From the NCBI RefSeq assembly GCF_900764565.1, contig NZ_CAAFOM010000232.1, positions 1-9,702 on the forward strand: a stretch of DNA of 9,702 bases, written 5' to 3'. A model generated the notes under the pieces. That model did not search any database. It worked only from the letters and a program-made list of their open reading frames with translations, and was not told where the DNA came from. The position numbers and the translations under genes are program-made. Of the stretch, positions 6,389 to 9,702 are shown one piece after another; the first letter of the stretch is position 1; every line of letters starts with the position of its first letter. This DNA comes from an uncultured Catenibacterium sp. GTDB taxonomy: Bacteria > Bacillota_I > Bacilli_A > Erysipelotrichales > Coprobacillaceae.

Positions 6389-7123
6389 ATGAAAAAAATC
6401 GCAAGAGTTTTAATTGTTTTTATTCTAATACTATCTGGTAATATTCTAAATGTTCAAGCATATGATAGAGTATATTTTTCAAAAGAAATTCCAGAAAAAA
6501 TGGAATCTATCACAATTATCAGATATATCGATGATTCTCATTTTATATTGGTTGATGGTGAAATAAGCGATGATTTTGAGTTTACATATCTAGATCCTAC
6601 AGGATTGACAGATTTATATCCAACTCCTTTTAAGGGTATGACAGTAAAATATGCTGCCGATGGTTATATTACAAGAATCTTGGATGAGAACAATCGAGAA
6701 GTGGAATCTGTAAAAAATGATAATATGACTGTGTCAATAAATACTTATAGTGTTGACGATAGAAATAATAATATTCTTAAAGCATCTTGGGGTAGTAATA
6801 AAAATAGATTATATAGAAACAATTACTATAATTGTTATTTTGGATATGGTAGGGCTACAGCGTATAATCGCCAACCTGGACAAAAGAATCATGTATTAGT
6901 TAAAGGAGATGTCGCTACTAGTTTAAAATATGATAATATTACTTGTGGTCTAGTTGTTAAAACTACTATACATGGTAAAACAGTTAATATGCATAAGTGG
7001 GATGCGGGTGGTTTACCTGATGCAATTGTAGATATTTGGAAGGATGGAGTTACTTATTGGGGATACGATGTAAAGAAACTTGATCATTTTGCGGTGAAGG
7101 ATGTTGTTATTGAACATAAATAA
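6389..7123 (+). CDS. Exported protein of unknown function, possible double-psi beta-barrel-like C-terminal half
   Basis: The 244-residue product starts with a classical signal peptide: MKK, a hydrophobic core (about 5-20) and a likely cleavage after VQA at 24. There is no lipobox, sortase motif or second membrane segment, so the mature protein of about 220 residues is probably secreted. Residues 25-130 are mixed beta-like sequence with many Asp residues. Residues 145-226 hold the only two cysteines (149, 186) and a YGRATAY...GK(T)V...DAGGLPDAIVDIW...YWGY pattern. This recalls the RlpA/expansin-type double-psi beta-barrel, where a G-x-AT-x-Y strand precedes D-x-G...IxDl. The resemblance is by eye only and weak; carbohydrate binding or cell-wall action would be inference. 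The cre site and strong promoter suggest carbon-source control. The next gene follows after 15 nt and is probably cotranscribed. The low GC compared with galE and the hydroxylase genes hints at separate acquisition. Confidence 0.75.
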   Translation: MKKIARVLIVFILILSGNILNVQAYDRVYFSKEIPEKMESITIIRYIDDSHFILVDGEISDDFEFTYLDPTGLTDLYPTPFKGMTVKYAADGYITRILDENNREVESVKNDNMTVSINTYSVDDRNNNILKASWGSNKNRLYRNNYYNCYFGYGRATAYNRQPGQKNHVLVKGDVATSLKYDNITCGLVVKTTIHGKTVNMHKWDAGGLPDAIVDIWKDGVTYWGYDVKKLDHFAVKDVVIEHK

Positions 7124-7138
7124 GAAGGAAAAATAATT

Positions 7139-8125
7139 ATGAATAAATTGAAATGTATATTGAGTATCACAGTATTATTATCATTGCTTGTAGGATGCTC
7201 AGAATCATCTCATTATTATATTTCTATGACCACAACTCATGCGACAGATCAGGAATTCGTATTTACCAGCAATACTTATATGTATGATTTAACTTCTAAA
7301 AAACTTAAGAAGGTTTCTTCAGAACCTTATGAAAGTCAGTATCCACTTTCTACTTATGATCATAAGAATAATAAAGTATATTATTCAGGAAGCGATAATA
7401 AAGAATATGGGAATTCATATATTAAGCAATATGCTTTATCTACTCATAAAACATCTAAATTTATTGACTATGTAGATGCAATCAATGATATCAGAATACT
7501 AGATGATCATCAGATGTTTATTGTAGGGCGTTTAAAAAAGGTAAAAAAGAATACTATGGTACCTTCTATCTATAACACTCAAACACATAAAATCAATTAT
7601 TTAAACTGGAACCAGGATAGTTTTGCGACATGCACAAATTATAATCCAGACACTCAGGAATTAATCATACCTCATTACTCAATGTCTTTAAGTTATAAAC
7701 TGACAGATGATTATAATAACGGTATTATAAAGAATGAAGTTGATTCTTATGCGCCAATCACATTCAGTGTTGTGAAGAATAACAAAATAGAAGATGTATT
7801 TAAATTAAATCACAAACAGCTTGATAGTACTTATATTGATGAAGATTATATATACTATGTAACAGATAAACAGACATCTATTGCTAACTTTGATTTGATG
7901 AGATATGATCGTCATACAAAAGAAAAAAAGAAATTATTAGATGGCAAGTGTGGCTATTATTCCATGAATATAGTTACTGTTTTAGATAATATTATCTATT
8001 TCATAGGGCAAAGAGCTGAAGTATATGAACTTGTAAAGTTAGATATGAATACAAATGAACAAACAGTCATCTATCAGTCAAAAGCTCAAGAAGCTATCAA
8101 CAATGCACAATTTTATAAGAAATAA
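7139..8125 (+). CDS. Lipoprotein of unknown function with beta-propeller-like repeats
   Basis: The 328-residue product has a lipoprotein signal peptide with lipobox LLVGC and Cys20, so it should be anchored on the outer face of the membrane. The mature part is built of repeated beta-rich units of about 45-55 residues, each with a 'display' strand and an Asn/Asp/Lys turn: NKVYYSGSDNKE.., ..ILDDHQMFIVG.., DEDYIYYVTDKQ..LMRYDRHTKEKKKLLDG, LDNIIYFIGQRAEVYELVKLDMNTNEQTVIYQ. The pattern resembles TolB/DUF5050-type propellers, and a six-bladed or smaller propeller is inferred. No catalytic motif is visible. The ribosome site AAGGA (7125-7129) gives the ATG at 7139. It follows the exported-protein gene by 15 nt and ends just before the shared terminator, so both probably respond to the same CcpA-controlled promoter. 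A sensor or binding role at the surface is possible but unsupported. Confidence 0.75.
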   Translation: MNKLKCILSITVLLSLLVGCSESSHYYISMTTTHATDQEFVFTSNTYMYDLTSKKLKKVSSEPYESQYPLSTYDHKNNKVYYSGSDNKEYGNSYIKQYALSTHKTSKFIDYVDAINDIRILDDHQMFIVGRLKKVKKNTMVPSIYNTQTHKINYLNWNQDSFATCTNYNPDTQELIIPHYSMSLSYKLTDDYNNGIIKNEVDSYAPITFSVVKNNKIEDVFKLNHKQLDSTYIDEDYIYYVTDKQTSIANFDLMRYDRHTKEKKKLLDGKCGYYSMNIVTVLDNIIYFIGQRAEVYELVKLDMNTNEQTVIYQSKAQEAINNAQFYKK

Positions 8126-8127
8126 GA

Positions 8128-8161
8128 AAAAATATGGTTCACCAGCATGAACCATATTTTT
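8128..8161. terminator. Bidirectional terminator between convergent genes
   Basis: A perfect 14-bp stem (8128-8141 with 8148-8161) with a 6-nt loop is flanked by A on the left and T on the right. It gives a U-tract in both directions. It lies 2 nt after the lipoprotein stop and 1 nt after the stop of the convergent ParB-like gene. Confidence 0.9.
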
Positions 8162-8162
8162 C

Positions 8163-8807
8163 TTATGCACGAATTGTTTCTTGTAAAGGATATTGGTTAA
8201 GTAAGTATTGTGGATCAACACTAAGTATATGCATTTCATTCATGAAATGATGCAATAGGTAGCTAAACATATTGCCGTAACATTTCTTATTTAAATGATA
8301 GAAAGGAATATACTTAAATTCAACAAGATCCTGTTCTCTTAATGACATCTCTAGTTTATGGTTACCATCAATGACTGTATAGAGTCCATTACTCATATAG
8401 GAATCAGTAATGACTGGATAATATTGAATGCTTTTTATATTCTTTTGTGAACAATGGAATTGATTTAATAAGTAGATGTTCATATCAAAAGGAATAGGGT
8501 GGTTGATTCTATTTCTATCTAGTTCTTCTTCAGTCATAGCTTGTATAGAAGATGTCTGGTAAGCATCTGATTGAATCACATGATCAATATTAAAATAGAC
8601 CTTATAGCTTCCTACATGAGGAATAGAATAGTTCATTACATAATATTCAGCATCAGTTAAATCATCCATAGGAATAGAATTATACTGGTTTTCATCTAAC
8701 ATACTAAAGAGATCATACCATTTATTAATAAAATTCTGTTGATGTACAAGAGTAGTCGTACTTAAATGTTTTAAGTAATCAAGAAAATCAGTTTTACGTT
8801 GATTCAT
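8163..8807 (-). CDS. ParB/sulfiredoxin-fold-like protein of unknown function
   Basis: The 214-residue, probably cytoplasmic protein has no signal peptide or membrane segment. The clearest motif is IDGNHKLEMS (146-155), which resembles the IDGNHRLxAA signature of ParB/sulfiredoxin-fold domains, with a preceding strand-loop IQYYPVITDSYMSNGLYTV (127-145). The N-terminal 100 residues have no recognised motif. In the fold family such loops bind nucleotide phosphates or phosphorylated peptides (ParB CTPase, sulfiredoxin, ParB-like nucleases); which applies here is unknown. It lacks the helix-turn-helix extension of chromosome-partition ParB. Start: the ATG at 8807 follows AAAGGTGAT (8820-8812); a TTG at 8828 would place that site inside the gene. 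The stop of the upstream phosphoesterase lies within the ribosome site, 5 nt before the ATG, so the two are coupled and likely share a job. Confidence 0.7.
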   Translation of the reverse strand: MNQRKTDFLDYLKHLSTTTLVHQQNFINKWYDLFSMLDENQYNSIPMDDLTDAEYYVMNYSIPHVGSYKVYFNIDHVIQSDAYQTSSIQAMTEEELDRNRINHPIPFDMNIYLLNQFHCSQKNIKSIQYYPVITDSYMSNGLYTVIDGNHKLEMSLREQDLVEFKYIPFYHLNKKCYGNMFSYLLHHFMNEMHILSVDPQYLLNQYPLQETIRA

Positions 8808-8811
8808 ATAT

Positions 8812-8820
8812 ATCACCTTT
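8812..8820 (-). promoter_or_regulatory. Shine-Dalgarno site overlapping a stop codon
   Basis: On the minus strand AAAGGTGAT contains the TGA stop (8815-8813) of the phosphoesterase gene and precedes the ATG at 8807 of the ParB-like gene. This arrangement favours termination-reinitiation coupling. Confidence 0.8.
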
Positions 8821-9523
8821 CTAAGCAATAAATCGTATTAAAGAGAATAACATGTTTATAAATTGTTTGATCAATATGTAGATGTCCAGAAAACCATAAC
8901 TTATATGTGACCTGTTGTTCTATATCATCCATGACTTCATCTATGTTTCTTAGATGAGGAAGGGTATAGTCATCCAGGTTACAAGGAATAGTACGTGTAT
9001 GTAATAGTTCTTTAATATAGAATGGACAATCATGCGTAATAATATAATCAACATGAAAGTTATATTGAAGTAAGTTATACAATGCTTCATTCCATTCTTT
9101 AGTAGTAGGTAATTCCTGCTGCCACCATGAATGATGTTCTACACGTGTTTCTATATCACATGAATAGCCACCACCAAAAGTAAAGAATGTCTGTCCATCA
9201 ATGGTATAGATCTGTCCTCTCATTAAATGAATCACAGAATCTTTAATATAATGTACCTTTCCACCATGCCAATAAGACACAGGATAATCATCCAATAAAT
9301 CAAAGTTCTCATGATTCCCATCTACAAATAATGTAGTCCATGGCTGTGAATCCAACCAATCACGCCAGAACAAGTCTGGTAACATATCATCCCATACAGC
9401 TCCAAAATCACCACATATAATGACATAATCTTCTTTTGTAAGTGTCTGTCCCTCAGGAAAATGATGAGGCTTTAATTTTGAGATATCAAAGGGACAATGT
9501 GTATCACCAGTTATATAAATCAT
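8813..9523 (-). CDS. Calcineurin-type metallophosphoesterase
   Basis: This is a cytoplasmic phosphoesterase using a two-metal (Mn/Fe-type) site to hydrolyse phosphate mono- or diesters. The 236-residue product has every motif of the family in order: GDTH (7-10), GDFG (38-41), GNHE (69-72), THDCP with His164, and GHLH (213-216). The GGGYS...WWQQELP segment (117-138) is typical of small bacterial and phage-like members. The substrate (protein phosphate, nucleotide or nucleic acid) is not readable. Two ATGs are possible: 9529 and 9523. GAGAGG (9535-9530) touches the first but stands 6 nt from the second, and the second starts directly at the first beta strand, so 9523 is preferred. Extensions further upstream would overlap the promoter. 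The ParB-like gene follows after 5 nt in the same operon. Confidence 0.93.
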   Translation of the reverse strand: MIYITGDTHCPFDISKLKPHHFPEGQTLTKEDYVIICGDFGAVWDDMLPDLFWRDWLDSQPWTTLFVDGNHENFDLLDDYPVSYWHGGKVHYIKDSVIHLMRGQIYTIDGQTFFTFGGGYSCDIETRVEHHSWWQQELPTTKEWNEALYNLLQYNFHVDYIITHDCPFYIKELLHTRTIPCNLDDYTLPHLRNIDEVMDDIEQQVTYKLWFSGHLHIDQTIYKHVILFNTIYCLER

Positions 9524-9550
9524 AGACATCCTCTCTTTTGTCTCTAGTCT

Positions 9551-9559
9551 ATCATACCA
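9551..9559 (-). promoter_or_regulatory. Extended -10 promoter of the phosphoesterase operon
   Basis: The minus strand carries TGG TATGAT, an extended -10 element (TGnTATAAT with one mismatch), about 27 nt before the start codon. No good -35 hexamer is seen at 16-18 bp, which fits extended -10 promoters. Confidence 0.5.
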
Positions 9560-9600
9560 ACAAAAAGTTCTTCTTAAGTCTATGTAAAATTTAAGTAAAG

Positions 9601-9637
9601 AAAAAAAGCCTCGACTAAACTGGTTCAAAAGTCAAGG
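9601..9637 (-). terminator. Leftward terminator for a transcript from beyond the right edge
   Basis: An 8-bp stem (9609-9616 with 9630-9637, one G-T wobble on the minus strand) with a 13-nt loop is followed on the minus strand by seven T (9607-9601). On the plus strand the wobble becomes a C-A mismatch, so the element is functional leftwards. It lies just upstream of the phosphoesterase promoter. Confidence 0.65.
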
Positions 9638-9660
9638 ACAGAATGTTGACAGTCCCTGCT

Positions 9661-9696
9661 AAATGAGCATCACCTTAAGGTGATGCTCATTTTTTT
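9661..9696 (+). terminator. Strong rightward terminator-like palindrome at the window edge
   Basis: A perfect 14-bp stem (9661-9674 with 9679-9692) with a TTAA loop is followed by T to 9696. The U-tract is only on the plus strand. No plus-strand gene lies between 8125 and this point, so the transcript it would end is unknown: a small RNA, antisense transcript, or a mobile-element end are possible. Confidence 0.7.
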
Positions 9697-9702
9697 CGCG
9701 CC

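Noticed and set aside
8808..8828. Longer ParB-like protein from a TTG at 8828
   Set aside because: An excellent ribosome site sits directly before the ATG at 8807 and would be inside the longer version.
9524..9628. N-terminal extension of the metallophosphoesterase
   Set aside because: It would cover the promoter and the A/T run of the neighbouring terminator; the fold starts at MIYITGDTH and a ribosome site fits the ATG at 9523.
9601..9702. Insertion sequence end
   Set aside because: TTGACAGTCCC recalls some transposon termini, but no transposase, partner repeat or target duplication is visible in the window.

Overview
The window looks like the chromosome of a low-GC Gram-positive anaerobe (Bacillota, possibly an Erysipelotrichia-like gut bacterium). 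The base composition is AT-rich, Shine-Dalgarno sites are GGAGG-type, two surface proteins carry Gram-positive-style lipoboxes, intrinsic terminators with U-tracts follow almost every transcription unit, and there is a consensus CcpA cre site. The taxonomic placement is inferred from these traits and not from a database match.

Left edge (1-914, + strand): the 3' end of galE (UDP-glucose 4-epimerase), missing roughly its first 40 residues, followed by its own GAAA-tetraloop terminator.

Centre left (923-6107, - strand): a tightly packed five-gene operon that reads right to left from a promoter at about 6080-6107. The order is a class III (BtuF/FhuD/MolA-type) substrate-binding lipoprotein, the FAD subunit, the 2Fe-2S subunit and the molybdopterin subunit of a xanthine-dehydrogenase-family molybdenum hydroxylase, then a MocA-like molybdopterin cytidylyltransferase. 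Gaps are 15 nt or less, or the genes overlap. The operon thus encodes a complete three-subunit hydroxylase, the enzyme that probably finishes its cofactor, and a solute-binding protein that may supply metal (molybdate or another ligand). The substrate is not settled by sequence: the residue equivalent to bovine Glu802 is Gln.

Centre (6037-6388): a 352-base intergenic region. It holds the operon promoter, a leftward terminator with no intact gene feeding it, a 31-codon leftward ORF end that may be a gene remnant, and a rightward promoter with a 15-bp palindrome and an exact cre match.

Centre right (6389-8161, + strand): a two-gene, probably CcpA-controlled unit for an exported protein of unknown function (possible double-psi beta-barrel-like C-terminal half) and a lipoprotein with beta-propeller-like repeats. 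It ends in a bidirectional terminator shared with the convergent genes to its right.

Right (8128-9559, - strand): a two-gene operon of a calcineurin-type metallophosphoesterase with all five metal motifs and a protein with a ParB/sulfiredoxin-type 'DGNHK' motif, driven by an extended -10 promoter.

Right edge (9601-9697): no gene is visible, but there are a leftward terminator for a gene beyond the window, a possible pseudoknot, and a strong rightward terminator-like palindrome with no rightward gene before it.
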